Notes under the pieces: generated by a model
What the model was told of the DNA's origin: nothing
What the model saw: only the letters and a program-made list of their open reading frames with translations
Databases searched by the model: none
Translations under genes and position numbers: made by a program
In this document: piece after piece, positions 1 to 8,626 of the stretch
How the letters are laid out: the number at the start of each line of letters is the position of its first letter
Position numbering within the stretch: position 1 is the first letter of the stretch
Origin: Arthrobacter sp. B6
GTDB lineage: Bacteria; Actinomycetota; Actinomycetes; Actinomycetales; Micrococcaceae
Reading direction: 5' to 3'
Assembly (NCBI RefSeq): GCF_001663775.1
Contig: NZ_KV467168.1
Coordinates: forward strand, 2,481,836 to 2,545,835
DNA length: 64,000 nt

Positions 1-979
1 ACGCGATGTACTCAAGGGCGTCGTCCGGCGCGGAGAGTCCCTCGCTGAGCGCCTTCTTCCGGAGAATCGCGATTCGGGTCTCGAGTTCCGGCGGCTGGAT
101 GTCAGTGAGCAGGCCCCACTCGAAGCGGGATTTCATGCGGTCCTCGAATCCTGCCAGGAGCTTGGGCGGCTGGTCCGAGGTGATGACTACCTGCTTGTTG
201 TTGTTGTGCAGGGAATTGAACGTGTGGAAGAACTCCTCCAGGGTCCGGTCCTTGCCTGCCAGGAACTGGATGTCGTCGATCAGCAGCACATCAACATTGC
301 GGTACGTGGTCTTGAAGCTCGCGCCCTCGTCATCGCGGATGGAGTTGATGAAGTCGTTGGTGAACTCCTCTGAGTTCACGTACCTGACGCGGATGCCGCT
401 GTAGAGGCGGCGGGCATAGTGGCCGATGGCGTGCAGGAGGTGGGTCTTGCCCAGTCCCGAATCGCCATAGATGAAGAGCGGGTTGTAGGCCTTGGCCGGC
501 GCTTCGGCCACTGCCACCGCCGCAGCGTGGGCAAAACGGTTGGATGAGCCGATGACGAAGGTATCGAAAACGTACTTGGGATTCAGCCGGCCAAATTCGT
601 GTGAGGTGCTCGGCAGCATGGGCTGCGGCTTCTGTTCGATCAGCTGGTCGGACGTGAAAGACGGTTCGACGACGAGTTCAGGCTCTTCATGGATGGGCAC
701 CAGATCGGTGTCCACATCGATGGCGCAGCGGATGTCCTCGGAGAAAACGTTATGCAGCGCGTCGTCCAGCGCATCCTTGACCTGCGTCTGCAGGACCTCG
801 CGGGTGAGCTCGTTGGGGACGGCCACCAAGAGCGTTGAACCGATCAGGCCCTGGGCCTGCGCCAGGATGACAAAGCCACGCTGCCGTGGTGAAACGCGGT
901 CGTCCTGCTCCAGCAGGGTGACCACGCGCCGCCAGGAACTTCCGACAGTATTGGCGTGGTTGGCTTCGTCTACTGTCAT
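1..979 (-). CDS. dnaA: Chromosomal replication initiator protein DnaA (N-terminal 326 codons; runs off the left edge)
   Basis: This is the AAA+ ATPase that binds DnaA boxes and opens the origin. Reading leftward from ATG at 979 gives MTVDEANHANTVGSSWRRVV, a DnaA domain I helix, then an acidic linker. A Walker A motif GDSGLGKTHLL lies near residue 171 and a Walker B stretch LLIDDIQFL near residue 227. The frame stays open to base 1, so the rest of the AAA+ domain and the DNA-binding domain IV lie outside the window. GAGGA sits 8-9 bases before the ATG. The gene is divergent from rpmH, the usual actinobacterial arrangement, and the intergenic region holds DnaA boxes that probably autoregulate it. 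Confidence 0.97.
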   Translation of the reverse strand, partial: MTVDEANHANTVGSSWRRVVTLLEQDDRVSPRQRGFVILAQAQGLIGSTLLVAVPNELTREVLQTQVKDALDDALHNVFSEDIRCAIDVDTDLVPIHEEPELVVEPSFTSDQLIEQKPQPMLPSTSHEFGRLNPKYVFDTFVIGSSNRFAHAAAVAVAEAPAKAYNPLFIYGDSGLGKTHLLHAIGHYARRLYSGIRVRYVNSEEFTNDFINSIRDDEGASFKTTYRNVDVLLIDDIQFLAGKDRTLEEFFHTFNSLHNNNKQVVITSDQPPKLLAGFEDRMKSRFEWGLLTDIQPPELETRIAILRKKALSEGLSAPDDALEYIA

Positions 980-1445
980 CAATCAGTTCCTCAAAACTTG
1001 CTTTGCCTGCATTGCCTGCAGCCACAAGTCCGGAACAGGATGCTGGTCCAGCTTCATCCACAGGGTTATGCACAGTCCGTGGATAATCGGCTACTGAGCC
1101 ACTCTAGGGGATCAAAACGCCAGAAGATAGCTGGGAAGTAGCTTGTGGATAATTACACGGTTGTGGTTCTGAAAAGGGGCTTGTGAGCCACTTCATCCAC
1201 AGGCTGGTGTGGCCGGTTAACCACAGCTGGGGACAGGGACCTTGTGCCGTGCCGGTTTGACTCCGGTGAGCAATTTGCCCTAACGTTGTGAAGTCCTTTG
1301 TGTCCGCTTTTTTGCCCTATCTGAATCTCTCAGACGCACCGCGTTCGAGCAGCCGGGGGAAGCGTGCATTACAAAACTTAGCGTCGGCCAGTTCTTCCCC
1401 ATACTGATCGGGTGGGCGCACCTTTGATCCACTGGAGTAACTAAC
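980..1445. other. dnaA-rpmH intergenic region with DnaA boxes (origin-proximal control region)
   Basis: This 466-base gene-free stretch between divergent dnaA and rpmH contains several matches to the DnaA box TTATCCACA in both orientations: TCATCCACA at 1054-1062, TTATGCACA at 1066-1074, CGTGGATAA at 1079-1087, TGTGGATAA at 1144-1152, TCATCCACA at 1193-1201 and TTAACCACA at 1217-1225. The first two start 12 bases apart and the last two 24 bases apart, so they are phased at 12 bp. In many actinobacteria the unwinding origin lies between dnaA and dnaN, outside this window, so this side may be the dnaA promoter/regulatory part rather than the origin core. Confidence 0.75.
1257..1286 (+). promoter_or_regulatory. 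Candidate promoter of rpmH-rnpA-yidD
   Basis: TTGACT at 1257-1262 and TAACGT at 1281-1286 are separated by 18 bases, a plausible -35/-10 pair for the housekeeping sigma factor. It lies 160 bases before the rpmH start. Identified by eye only. Confidence 0.4.
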
Positions 1446-1583
1446 GTGAGCAAGCGGACTTTTCAGCCGAATAACCGCCGTCGAGCCAAGAAGCACGGCT
1501 TCCGCCTTCGTATGCGTACCCGTGCCGGCCGTGCCATCCTGGCAGCCCGTCGTGGCAAGGGCCGCACCGAACTGTCGGCCTAA
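1446..1583 (+). CDS. rpmH: 50S ribosomal protein L34
   Basis: The gene is too short for most ORF filters. From GTG at 1446 it encodes 45 residues beginning [20 protein letters not shown] and ending GRTELSA, with the L34 signature ([28 protein letters not shown]) readable in full. The product is a small basic protein of the large ribosomal subunit. It is the first gene of the rpmH-rnpA-yidD-yidC-jag-rsmG block; rnpA follows after 40 bases. Confidence 0.97.
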   Translation: MSKRTFQPNNRRRAKKHGFRLRMRTRAGRAILAARRGKGRTELSA

Positions 1584-1623
1584 ATAACTGACTCGTCGGT
1601 TTACATTTCTTTGCGAGTTTAAG

Positions 1624-2034
1624 GTGCTGGCCACCCGCAACCGTTTGAGGACTGCAACCGATTTTTCAACAACCGTACGTTCCGGTGTCCGCAATGGACG
1701 CCGGAACGTAGTGTTATATACGGCAGCTATTGCTGCCGACGAACCCAGCAGGATCGGGTTCATTGTTTCCAAAGGAGTCGGGAACGCTGTGGTCAGGAAC
1801 CTCGTTAAGAGGAGACTGAGGGAAGCCGGTGCTGCCTCGCTGCGCGAGTACGGTACCGGGTTCGCCATAGTGGTCCGGGCTCTGCCTGCGTCCGCGGCCG
1901 CCAGCTGGGATCAGTTGCTGGCCGACTATAACGCCGCGCTTGAATCGACGGTGAGCCGGTTGGGCAGCCGCCTTCCGCGGGCTGCTGTTAACGGTTCAAC
2001 CGATACAACACAGGAAGGGACACAGCGTGCGTAA
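1624..2034 (+). CDS. rnpA: Ribonuclease P protein component
   Basis: The protein subunit of RNase P, which helps the catalytic RNA mature tRNA 5' ends. It starts at GTG 1624 and has 136 residues. The N-terminal MLATRNRLRTATDFSTTVRSG and the central GFIVSKGVGNAVVRNLVKRR stretch are the conserved RNR-type RNA-binding region of RnpA. The C-terminal tail (about residues 110-136) is poorly conserved. The end overlaps the yidD start by 8 bases, suggesting translational coupling. Confidence 0.95.
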   Translation: MLATRNRLRTATDFSTTVRSGVRNGRRNVVLYTAAIAADEPSRIGFIVSKGVGNAVVRNLVKRRLREAGAASLREYGTGFAIVVRALPASAAASWDQLLADYNAALESTVSRLGSRLPRAAVNGSTDTTQEGTQRA

Positions 2035-2422
2035 CGTGACTGCCGCCGTCGTCCGTTTCCTGCAGCCTGTTGCCGTGGCCCTGGGCAAGGTCGTCTGGAA
2101 CCTTCCCCGCAATTTCCTTATTCTGCTGCTTAAGGCCTACCGCAAGGTGATTTCCCCCTTGTACGGCCAGGTCTGCCGTTTCTTCCCTTCATGTTCGGCG
2201 TACGCCCTTGAAGCAATCACCGTCCATGGTGCCGTCAAGGGCAGCTGGCTTGCCGTCCGCCGCCTTGCCCGCTGCCACCCATGGAACGCCGGCGGTGTGG
2301 ACCACGTCCCCGCCGGCCACCGGGAATGGCCTGAAAACCGGACCCCCACAATTGTTGTGCTGAACAATCCGGACAAGTACCTGGCTGCTCAGACTGATGG
2401 AGAAGGCCGCGTTGCGGCCTGA
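2027..2422 (+). CDS. yidD: Membrane protein insertion efficiency factor YidD
   Basis: A small membrane-associated protein thought to assist YidC/Sec insertion. Starts at GTG 2027, after GGAAGGGA, overlapping rnpA. An amphipathic stretch (NFLILLLKAYRKVISPLYG) is followed by the diagnostic CRFFPSCSAYALEAITVHG motif at about residues 50-68 and RLARCHPWNAGGVDHVP. At 131 residues it is longer than the compact 70-90 residue family core, because of N- and C-terminal extensions. It sits between rnpA and yidC, as in most bacteria. Confidence 0.93.
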   Translation: MRNVTAAVVRFLQPVAVALGKVVWNLPRNFLILLLKAYRKVISPLYGQVCRFFPSCSAYALEAITVHGAVKGSWLAVRRLARCHPWNAGGVDHVPAGHREWPENRTPTIVVLNNPDKYLAAQTDGEGRVAA

Positions 2423-2438
2423 CGAATAGGGATATCGT

Positions 2439-3413
2439 ATGGACTTCTTTGAAACAATCATGTTTCCGTTCAAGTGGCTTGTGTCCATCATCATGGTGGG
2501 CTTCCACGAGGGCCTGAGCACCATCGGGATGCCGGAAGCATCCGGCTGGACCTGGACTCTGTCCATCATCGGCTTGGTGCTGGTGATCCGTGCCGCCCTG
2601 ATCCCCGTTTTTGTTAAGCAGATCAAGGCGCAGCGCGGCATGCAGCTGCTGCAGCCGGATCTGAAGAAGCTCCAGGACAAGTACAAGGGCAAGACTGACC
2701 AGCTGTCCCGCCAGGCCATGGCACAGGAGCAGATGGCCATGTACAAGAAGCACGGGACCAACCCGTTCTCCGCCTGCCTGCCCATGCTGATCCAGATGCC
2801 GTTCTTCTTTGCGCTGTTCCAGGTGCTCTCCGGCATCAGTTTCGCCCGTGACGAGGGCGAGGGCATCGGTGCAATGAGCCACGAGCAGGTGGTGCAGTTC
2901 GACGATTCCACCATCTTTGGGGCCACGCTTTCTGCTTCCCTGTTGCACGGCGGGGAAGGAAACCAGGTCGCCGTCTGGATCCTTTCGATCATCATGATCC
3001 TGGCCATGACGGCTTCGCAGTTCATCACGCAGAAGCAGATCATGGCAAAGAACATGTCTGAAGAGGCCATGGCCAGCCCGTTCATGCGCCAGCAGAAGAT
3101 GATGCTCTACATCCTGCCCGTTGTCTTCGGCGTGGGTGGCATCAACTTCCCCATCGGTGTCCTGATCTACTGGACCACCACGAACCTTTGGACCATGGCG
3201 CAGCAGTTCTTCGTCATTCGCCGCATGCCGACGCCGGGATCCCCCGCCGCCAAGGCACTCGCCGAGCGCCGTGCCGCCAAGGGCCTGCCGGCCCTGCCTA
3301 TTCTGGGCGGGAAAAAGGCCGACGCCGAAGCAGAGGCAGCCGCAGCAGCTGCCATCGTCGAGGCCAAGGGCCAGCGCATTCAGCCACAACGTAAGAACAG
3401 GAAGAAGAAGTAA
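2439..3413 (+). CDS. yidC: Membrane protein insertase YidC/Oxa1 family
   Basis: A 324-residue inner-membrane insertase, the short Gram-positive form without the large periplasmic domain of proteobacterial YidC. Transmembrane stretches can be read near residues 8-25, 30-55, 110-130 (CLPMLIQMPFFFALFQVL), 175-195 and 225-255. The loop after TM1/TM2 contains the conserved LQPDLKKLQDKYKGK. The tail is rich in Ala, Lys and Arg (QRIQPQRKNRKKK), a typical ribosome-contacting basic tail. ATG at 2439 follows AGGGA. The stop overlaps the jag start (TAATG), so the two are coupled. Confidence 0.96.
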   Translation: MDFFETIMFPFKWLVSIIMVGFHEGLSTIGMPEASGWTWTLSIIGLVLVIRAALIPVFVKQIKAQRGMQLLQPDLKKLQDKYKGKTDQLSRQAMAQEQMAMYKKHGTNPFSACLPMLIQMPFFFALFQVLSGISFARDEGEGIGAMSHEQVVQFDDSTIFGATLSASLLHGGEGNQVAVWILSIIMILAMTASQFITQKQIMAKNMSEEAMASPFMRQQKMMLYILPVVFGVGGINFPIGVLIYWTTTNLWTMAQQFFVIRRMPTPGSPAAKALAERRAAKGLPALPILGGKKADAEAEAAAAAAIVEAKGQRIQPQRKNRKKK

Positions 3414-3976
3414 TGTCAGCCGAGAGCACCGAACACGCCCTTTCCGACGAGGTCATTGAAGACCGCGACGAGTCCGTGAGTGATGCCACTTCCACGAAGG
3501 GCTCGGCTGCCAGCCGCCTGGAGGAAGAAGGCGATGTTGCTGCCGACTACCTGGAAGAGCTTCTGGATATCGCCGATATCGACGGCGACATTGACATTGA
3601 GGTCCGCAACGGGCGCACCTACATTTCGATCGTTGCCGAAGAAGAATCGGACAGTCTTGACAGCCTTGTGGGTGAAGACGGCGAGGTGCTGGAGGCTCTT
3701 CAGGAACTCACCCGCCTGGCTGTCCTGTCCGCGACGGAGAACCGCTCGCGCCTGGTGCTGGACATTAACGGCTACCGTCACGAGCGTGCCGGTCACCTTC
3801 AGAAAATCGCCGAGGATGCCGCCGCTTCGGTCAAAGAGACCGGCAAAGCCGTCGCCCTGGAGCCGATGAGCGCCTACGAACGCAAAATTGTGCACGACGC
3901 CGTTGCTGACCTCGGTATGGTCAGTGAATCCGAAGGTGAAGGCGCCGGCCGCCACATCGTTGTATCCGCTGACTAG
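3413..3976 (+). CDS. jag: Jag/KhpB-type KH and R3H domain RNA-binding protein
   Basis: A cytoplasmic single-strand nucleic-acid-binding protein of 187 residues. The first 40 residues are acidic and low in complexity. A KH-like region follows (about 45-110; DYLEELLDIADIDGDIDIEV ... GEVLEALQELTRLAVL), then an R3H domain (about 112-187) with the R-x3-H type pattern seen as SAYERKIVHDAV. The N-terminal Jag_N domain of firmicute Jag is absent, as is usual in actinobacteria. Known homologues bind RNA and influence cell division and wall synthesis. Lies directly downstream of, and overlaps, yidC. Confidence 0.92.
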   Translation: MSAESTEHALSDEVIEDRDESVSDATSTKGSAASRLEEEGDVAADYLEELLDIADIDGDIDIEVRNGRTYISIVAEEESDSLDSLVGEDGEVLEALQELTRLAVLSATENRSRLVLDINGYRHERAGHLQKIAEDAAASVKETGKAVALEPMSAYERKIVHDAVADLGMVSESEGEGAGRHIVVSAD

Positions 3977-3997
3977 AGAATTGCTGAACGGCTAATC

Positions 3998-4648
3998 ATG
4001 GTTGACATCACGGCCGCTGAACTGCTGGCCGCAGAGAAAATCTTTGGCGACCGTCTGGACCTCGCCAAGCGCTATGTTGAGCACCTCGCCACCTCCGGAA
4101 CGGAGCGTGGGCTGATCGGCCCACGTGAGATTCCACGGTTGTGGAGCCGACACGTCCTGAACTGTGCCGTTATTGAGAGCGAAATTGCGCACGGAAGCCA
4201 CGTTGCCGACGTCGGAAGCGGTGCTGGCCTCCCTGGGCTGTGCCTGGCCATTGCCCGCCCAGACTTGGAACTTACCCTGATTGAGCCCCTGGAACGCAGG
4301 GTGATCTGGCTCCAGGAGGTGGTGGATGACCTTGACTTGGCCAACGTGACGGTTATGCGGTCGCGGGCAGAGCTCGCCGTGGGGCACGTGAACGCTGATG
4401 TGGTGACCGCCCGAGCGGTTTCGGCGTTGAGTAACCTGGCAGGACTCACCATCCCCCTTCTTGGCGGCAAGGGTGAAGTTGTGGCTATTAAGGGCCGCAG
4501 CGCCGGCGAGGAAATTGAAAAAGCCGCCAAGGTCATCAGGAAACTCGGCGGCGTCCAGACTTCCGTGGTCACGGTGGGTGAGCATCTTCTGGAAGAGCCC
4601 ACCACCGTCGTCCGCATCGTTGTAAATAAGTCCCAAAAGATTGCCTAG
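3998..4648 (+). CDS. rsmG: 16S rRNA (guanine-N7)-methyltransferase RsmG (GidB)
   Basis: A SAM-dependent methyltransferase that modifies a guanine of the 16S rRNA 530 loop; loss in other bacteria gives low-level streptomycin resistance. The 216-residue product contains the SAM-binding VADVGSGAGLPGLCLAIARP (about residues 68-87), then LTLIEPLERRVIWL and VTARAVSALSNL. The length is normal for the family. It lies between jag and parA, the conserved actinobacterial order. Confidence 0.95.
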   Translation: MVDITAAELLAAEKIFGDRLDLAKRYVEHLATSGTERGLIGPREIPRLWSRHVLNCAVIESEIAHGSHVADVGSGAGLPGLCLAIARPDLELTLIEPLERRVIWLQEVVDDLDLANVTVMRSRAELAVGHVNADVVTARAVSALSNLAGLTIPLLGGKGEVVAIKGRSAGEEIEKAAKVIRKLGGVQTSVVTVGEHLLEEPTTVVRIVVNKSQKIA

Positions 4649-4736
4649 CCCCAGGCCCCGGTAACCTTGGTCTACAGGGCGAAGCGGTTAGGCTAGACCA
4701 CGGCAGCAAAAGCTGAACGAGAGTGAGTGTGTCCCA

Positions 4737-5804
4737 GTGACCAGTAGCGAAGCCTCCACACAACGGATCCCCCCGTTTGTGTCTTTGGGGTCAGCACGAT
4801 CAGCTGCTGGGCCAGGATTCGCGCCGGGTCGAGGAGGAACGCACCCGAATCCGGTTGCTGAACTTGCCGCATCGGCAGCCGTTTCACGTGAAACAACCGT
4901 TCCCGGTAAAACAAACGTGTTCGACTCCATGGACGATTCCAGCCCGATCGCACGGGAACTCGCTCATGAAACCAAGCGGAGGGAACGCCTCCTGGGTCGC
5001 GAGCTGCCAAAGCCCGAGAAGACACGGGTCTTCACGGTGTCCAACCAAAAGGGTGGCGTTGGCAAGACCACCACTACCGTCAACATCGCAGCTGCGCTGG
5101 CTGCCGCGGGCTTGAATGTCCTGGTTATTGACATCGATCCGCAGGGCAATGCCTCCACCGCGCTGGGCGTTGAACACCACGCCGATGTGGACAGCATCTA
5201 TGACGTCCTGATCAACGATTTCCCTCTTGCGGACGTTGTGGCGCCGTGCCCCGACATCAACAATTTGATCTGTGCACCCGCCACCATTCACCTCGCAGGC
5301 GCGGAAATTGAGCTCGTCTCCCTTGTGGCCCGCGAACAGCGGCTCCGCCGGGCTATAGATGTTTATGCCAAGGCCCGGGCGAAGAACGGCGAAGAACGCC
5401 TGGACTACATTTTCATTGACTGCCCGCCGAGCCTGGGATTGCTGACGGTGAATGCGTTCTGCGCTGCCGGCGAGGTCCTGATCCCTATTCAGTGTGAGTA
5501 CTACGCCCTCGAGGGCCTGAGCCAACTGCTCAAGAACATCGAGATGATCCAGAAGCACTTGAATGCTGATCTGGAAGTCTCCACCATTCTTCTGACCATG
5601 TACGACGGCCGGACCAACCTCGCGGCCCAGGTGGCGGCCGAGGTGCGCCAGCACTTCCCGGACCAGGTACTTGGTGCTGTGGTGCCACGCTCTGTGCGGA
5701 TTTCGGAAGCGCCAAGCTACCAGCAGACTGTAATGACTTACGATCCTTCCTCCAGTGGAGCCCTGTCTTACCTGGAAGCCGCAGCTGAAATTGCTGAACG
5801 CTAG
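4737..5804 (+). CDS. parA: Chromosome-partitioning ATPase ParA (Soj)
   Basis: A P-loop ATPase that forms a nucleoid-bound gradient and moves ParB-parS complexes apart. 355 residues. The deviant Walker A motif KGGVGKTTT is near residues 104-112, followed by VIDIDPQGNASTALG and FIDCPPSLGLLTVNA. The N-terminal 95 residues are a poorly structured extension. The GTG at 4737 is the longest start with modest ribosome binding sequence; ATG at 4930 (MDDSSPIAREL) would remove the segment that overlaps parS. A parS site at 4881-4894 is read in frame as VSRET inside this extension. parB follows after 66 bases and is probably co-transcribed. Confidence 0.95.
   Translation: MTSSEASTQRIPPFVSLGSARSAAGPGFAPGRGGTHPNPVAELAASAAVSRETTVPGKTNVFDSMDDSSPIARELAHETKRRERLLGRELPKPEKTRVFTVSNQKGGVGKTTTTVNIAAALAAAGLNVLVIDIDPQGNASTALGVEHHADVDSIYDVLINDFPLADVVAPCPDINNLICAPATIHLAGAEIELVSLVAREQRLRRAIDVYAKARAKNGEERLDYIFIDCPPSLGLLTVNAFCAAGEVLIPIQCEYYALEGLSQLLKNIEMIQKHLNADLEVSTILLTMYDGRTNLAAQVAAEVRQHFPDQVLGAVVPRSVRISEAPSYQQTVMTYDPSSSGALSYLEAAAEIAER
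4881..4894. other. parS site inside the parA coding region
   Basis: A perfect 14-base palindrome GTTTCACGTGAAAC, the core of the bacterial ParB-binding site. It encodes VSRET in the parA frame if the GTG 4737 start is used. From memory, mycobacterial ParA extensions also contain a VSRET peptide for the same reason. Confidence 0.93.
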
Positions 5805-5870
5805 AATCTTCGAAAACTGCAACAACCGGAGCCGGGCTATGCCAGGCTCTACCACTGGAGGGATTTATCC

Positions 5871-7145
5871 ATGAGCGAAAAGCGACGGGGCTTAGGCCGC
5901 GGTCTTGGCGCACTCATTCCAAGTTCCGCCTCTGGCAGCGCCTCGGGCAACGGGGCTGCAGTATCCCGTCCCGTGGATCTCTTCTTTCCGGAAGGCCGCA
6001 AGAAAGTCAGCTCCGTTGAGGATGAGTCGGACCGGACCGCGTCGGCTGTAGACGAAGTTCCGACTGCTGGTACATCGTCCAAAAATGAGCAGCCCACACC
6101 CACTGCGAAGAAGGCGGCAGCAACCAAGTCCGCGCCGAAGACGACAGCGCCGGCCACATCCAAGAATGCGGACGACGCTGCGGCTCCGACAGCACCGGCA
6201 AAGCCGCGGACGCCCGCGACGAACGGTACGTCCCCCGAGGTCCCCGAGAGCATTGTCGCCGATGAGAGGCCAGCTGCGGTTTCCGGGGACACCCCCGAGG
6301 CCGACAATGGTGTTGACCTTGTGGAAGTTCCCGGAGCGCGGTTCGCCGAGATACCCGTCGGAGACATCCACCCCAACCGAAAACAGCCTCGTTCTGTCTT
6401 CGATGAAGACGACATGGCGGAGCTGATCCACTCAGTCCGGGAAATTGGCGTCCTCCAGCCAATTGTGGTGCGTACATCAACCGAATCCGGTCGTGAACCC
6501 TACGAACTGGTGATGGGTGAGCGCAGATGGCGGGCTGTCCAGGCAGCCGGCCTGGAAACGATCCCCGCCATCGTCCGTGACACCACAGATGACGACCTTC
6601 TCCGCGACGCGCTGCTGGAGAACTTGCACCGCAGCCAACTGAATCCACTGGAAGAGGCAGCGGCTTACCAACAACTCCTCGAAGACTTCGGGACCACCCA
6701 CGAGCAGCTTGCAGACCGCATTGGCAGGTCCCGGCCCCAGGTGTCCAATACGCTGCGACTCTTGAAGCTGCCGCCACTGGTCCAGCGGCGCGTGGCCGCG
6801 AGCGTCCTCTCGGCGGGCCACGCTCGTGCTTTGCTCGGGCTCCCCGATGCGGCCGCAATGGAACGCCTGGCTCAGAAGATCGTGGCAGAGGGCATGTCCG
6901 TGCGTGCCACCGAGGAAGCGGTGACGCTTTACCAGGATCCCGCGAAGCCGGCAAAGAACAACATACCGCGCCCCGGGGCACGCCACGAGCGGCTGGACTA
7001 CCTAGCTTCTTCGCTCTCCGACCGTCTTGATACGAACGTCAAGATTTCGCTCGGGCTACGCAAAGGCCGGGTTAGTATCGAGTTTGCGAGCGTCGAGGAC
7101 CTGAACAGGATCATGGAGGTCCTGGCCCCTGGGCAGGACAATTAA
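5871..7145 (+). CDS. parB: Chromosome-partitioning protein ParB (Spo0J), CTPase/parS-binding
   Basis: 424 residues. ATG 5871 follows GGAGGGATTTATCC. The start [17 protein letters not shown] is the conserved ParA-interacting tip. Residues about 20-160 are an Ala/Pro/Thr-rich linker, longer than in many ParBs. The ParB/Srx core begins near 162 ([15 protein letters not shown]) and includes the CTP-binding box GERRWRA near 214-220. The helix-turn-helix that reads parS ([21 protein letters not shown]) is near 282-302. The C-terminal dimerisation region includes [20 protein letters not shown]. It acts with ParA and the nine parS sites found here. Confidence 0.96.
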   Translation: MSEKRRGLGRGLGALIPSSASGSASGNGAAVSRPVDLFFPEGRKKVSSVEDESDRTASAVDEVPTAGTSSKNEQPTPTAKKAAATKSAPKTTAPATSKNADDAAAPTAPAKPRTPATNGTSPEVPESIVADERPAAVSGDTPEADNGVDLVEVPGARFAEIPVGDIHPNRKQPRSVFDEDDMAELIHSVREIGVLQPIVVRTSTESGREPYELVMGERRWRAVQAAGLETIPAIVRDTTDDDLLRDALLENLHRSQLNPLEEAAAYQQLLEDFGTTHEQLADRIGRSRPQVSNTLRLLKLPPLVQRRVAASVLSAGHARALLGLPDAAAMERLAQKIVAEGMSVRATEEAVTLYQDPAKPAKNNIPRPGARHERLDYLASSLSDRLDTNVKISLGLRKGRVSIEFASVEDLNRIMEVLAPGQDN

Positions 7146-7158
7146 GAGGACTCTACGG

Positions 7159-7194
7159 AGGGGGCCTGTTTCACGTGAAACAGGCTCCCTTTTT
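7159..7194 (+). terminator. Rho-independent terminator of parAB built on a parS palindrome
   Basis: A perfect 22-base palindrome (7164-7185, parS core flanked by GCCT/AGGC) is extended by further pairs (7159-7163 with 7186-7190, one G.U) and followed at once by TTTTT at 7190-7194. It begins 14 bases after the parB stop. The RNA would form a GC-capped stem followed by U residues, so the same DNA probably serves as ParB-binding site and as transcription terminator. Confidence 0.75.
7168..7181. other. parS site just after parB (full 16-mer)
   Basis: GTTTCACGTGAAAC flanked by T and A, giving the full 16-base consensus TGTTTCACGTGAAACA. It forms the centre of the parAB terminator stem. Confidence 0.95.
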
Positions 7195-7792
7195 GTTGCC
7201 CTCTGATCGTGAGTACTTGCGAAAGGAGTGAAGTTCGCTTCGAGCCGGCCTCATCGGAATGCGGTAGATTGAGCCACCTTTGGAGGGTTTGAGGGGCGAT
7301 CAGGCGACTGTGCCGCGGAAGCAAAGGTGCGCGCGAGTCCCCTGTTGCCCTGTCACGCGCCGTCCCGCGGGAGGCGACGACGCGTCCTCCTTTCCGCCTA
7401 TACCCAGGGGACCCGTTGCTCCCGTCCTTTTAGTGGACAATCGTCAGCTGGATCGGCAAATGGGGTTCTTGCTTGCCCCGCCAGTGCAACGGGCTGAATG
7501 GCGCTGGCTACTCCCGGACCGCTTCATCCCGGGAGAGCGCAGGGCGGATGCCACAGGCACTTCATCTGAGACCATGGTAAATGCCAGGGAACTGCGGGTG
7601 GGCGTCCAGTGTTTGAACCATATCGATCAATCAGCCGCGAGCTTAGGGGTCGACACCAGCTATGGAGAGTGAGCAGATAGCGATCAAGCGGCATTTACGT
7701 CCGGGCAATGCTCTCGCCTGTTGGCAGCGCCGGGCGTGGGTAGGCCCGGGAGCATCTTCCTTGCTTCCAGGTTGTTGTGTAGCTGCAGTACT

Positions 7793-7806
7793 GTTTCACG
7801 TGAAAC
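7793..7806. other. parS site (full 16-mer)
   Basis: GTTTCACGTGAAAC with flanking T and A, so the 16-base palindrome is perfect. In the gene-free field after parB. Confidence 0.95.
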
Positions 7807-8083
7807 AAGCCTCGATGTTCTCGCTGGAGAGTTTCGGGAGAAATTCCTTGATTCTGTAGATGCGTAAACAGGGCCGGTACCAGGGCTCGCGAGGCGGCTG
7901 CTGCGCGTCGATGGCATGAACAAAATTGTCAAAGCCCTACGGGCCGGATTGGTGGGCGAAGCACAGCTTAAACACCGAGCAATGGTCACGAGCACGTACC
8001 GAGTTGACCGCTCCGAGGGCGAGACAGCGTGCTTCCACGCCAGCCTACTTGGTGGCGGAATGGGCCGGGTGACCGGAAGTTCT

Positions 8084-8097
8084 GTTTCACGTGAAAC
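8084..8097. other. parS site (full 16-mer, extended)
   Basis: The 14-base core is extended symmetrically by CT/AG to an 18-base-or-longer palindrome (TCTGTTTCACGTGAAACAGA, 8081-8100). Confidence 0.95.
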
Positions 8098-8534
8098 AGA
8101 TTCAATCCCGACATGCTGAGTTCGCTGATACAGCCGAAGAATAGATGCACAGCCAAGGACAGTACTCGCCCTAGTTATCCCTCCTCGATGACCTAATGCG
8201 GCTTTAGAGCGGCGTCCAAAGCGACCTGCGACGACACTCATTGGCAGCAGCAATTGCACTCCGGCGCAAGCGGAGGCAGGCGCCTAGGAGGCGGGAAAGA
8301 CGACATTCACCTGATTTCAAGTCCGGGCTGGCGGCCAGTGGGTCCTCAGGGACATTCTCTTCCGACCGCTAGGGTCATCTGGGTCAAGTGAGAGGCAAGA
8401 GATCATGAAACCATCCTCCGAGAATGGGTACCTCGTTCCGCCGGAACCTTAATCGCTATGTCAGGGTGGGCTGGCGGTGCTCTGCACACTGCACCGGCCA
8501 CGCGCCCTACCTGGAGTACCTACCGCACCAAGGA

Positions 8535-8626
8535 CGGGAGTACTGGACCGAGGGCAGGAGTTTTGGCAGGCCCGGGAGTACTGGACCGAGGGCAGGAGGC
8601 TTCCACGAAACCCGGAGGTACTGGAC
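8535..8626. repeat. Short direct repeat, two copies plus a partial third (38-40 bp period)
   Basis: A 26-base unit beginning CGGGAGTACTGGACCGAG occurs at 8535-8560 and, identical, at 8573-8598. A degraded third copy (CGGAGGTACTGGAC) begins at 8613. Spacing is 38 then 40 bases. The copies lie in the gene-free field; no function can be assigned. Confidence 0.8.

Noticed and set aside
2235..3389. 384-codon antisense frame across yidC
   Set aside because: A shadow of the high-GC yidC gene; the sense strand encodes a complete, motif-bearing YidC.
7684..8259. Minus-strand 191-codon frame that reads two parS sites as VSRET
   Set aside because: The peptide is Ser/Arg/Thr-rich without recognisable domains and has no good ribosome binding site. 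The repeated VSRET only reflects parS falling in the same frame twice by chance.
8535..8626. CRISPR array
   Set aside because: Only two full copies, spacers of about 12 bases and no cas genes.
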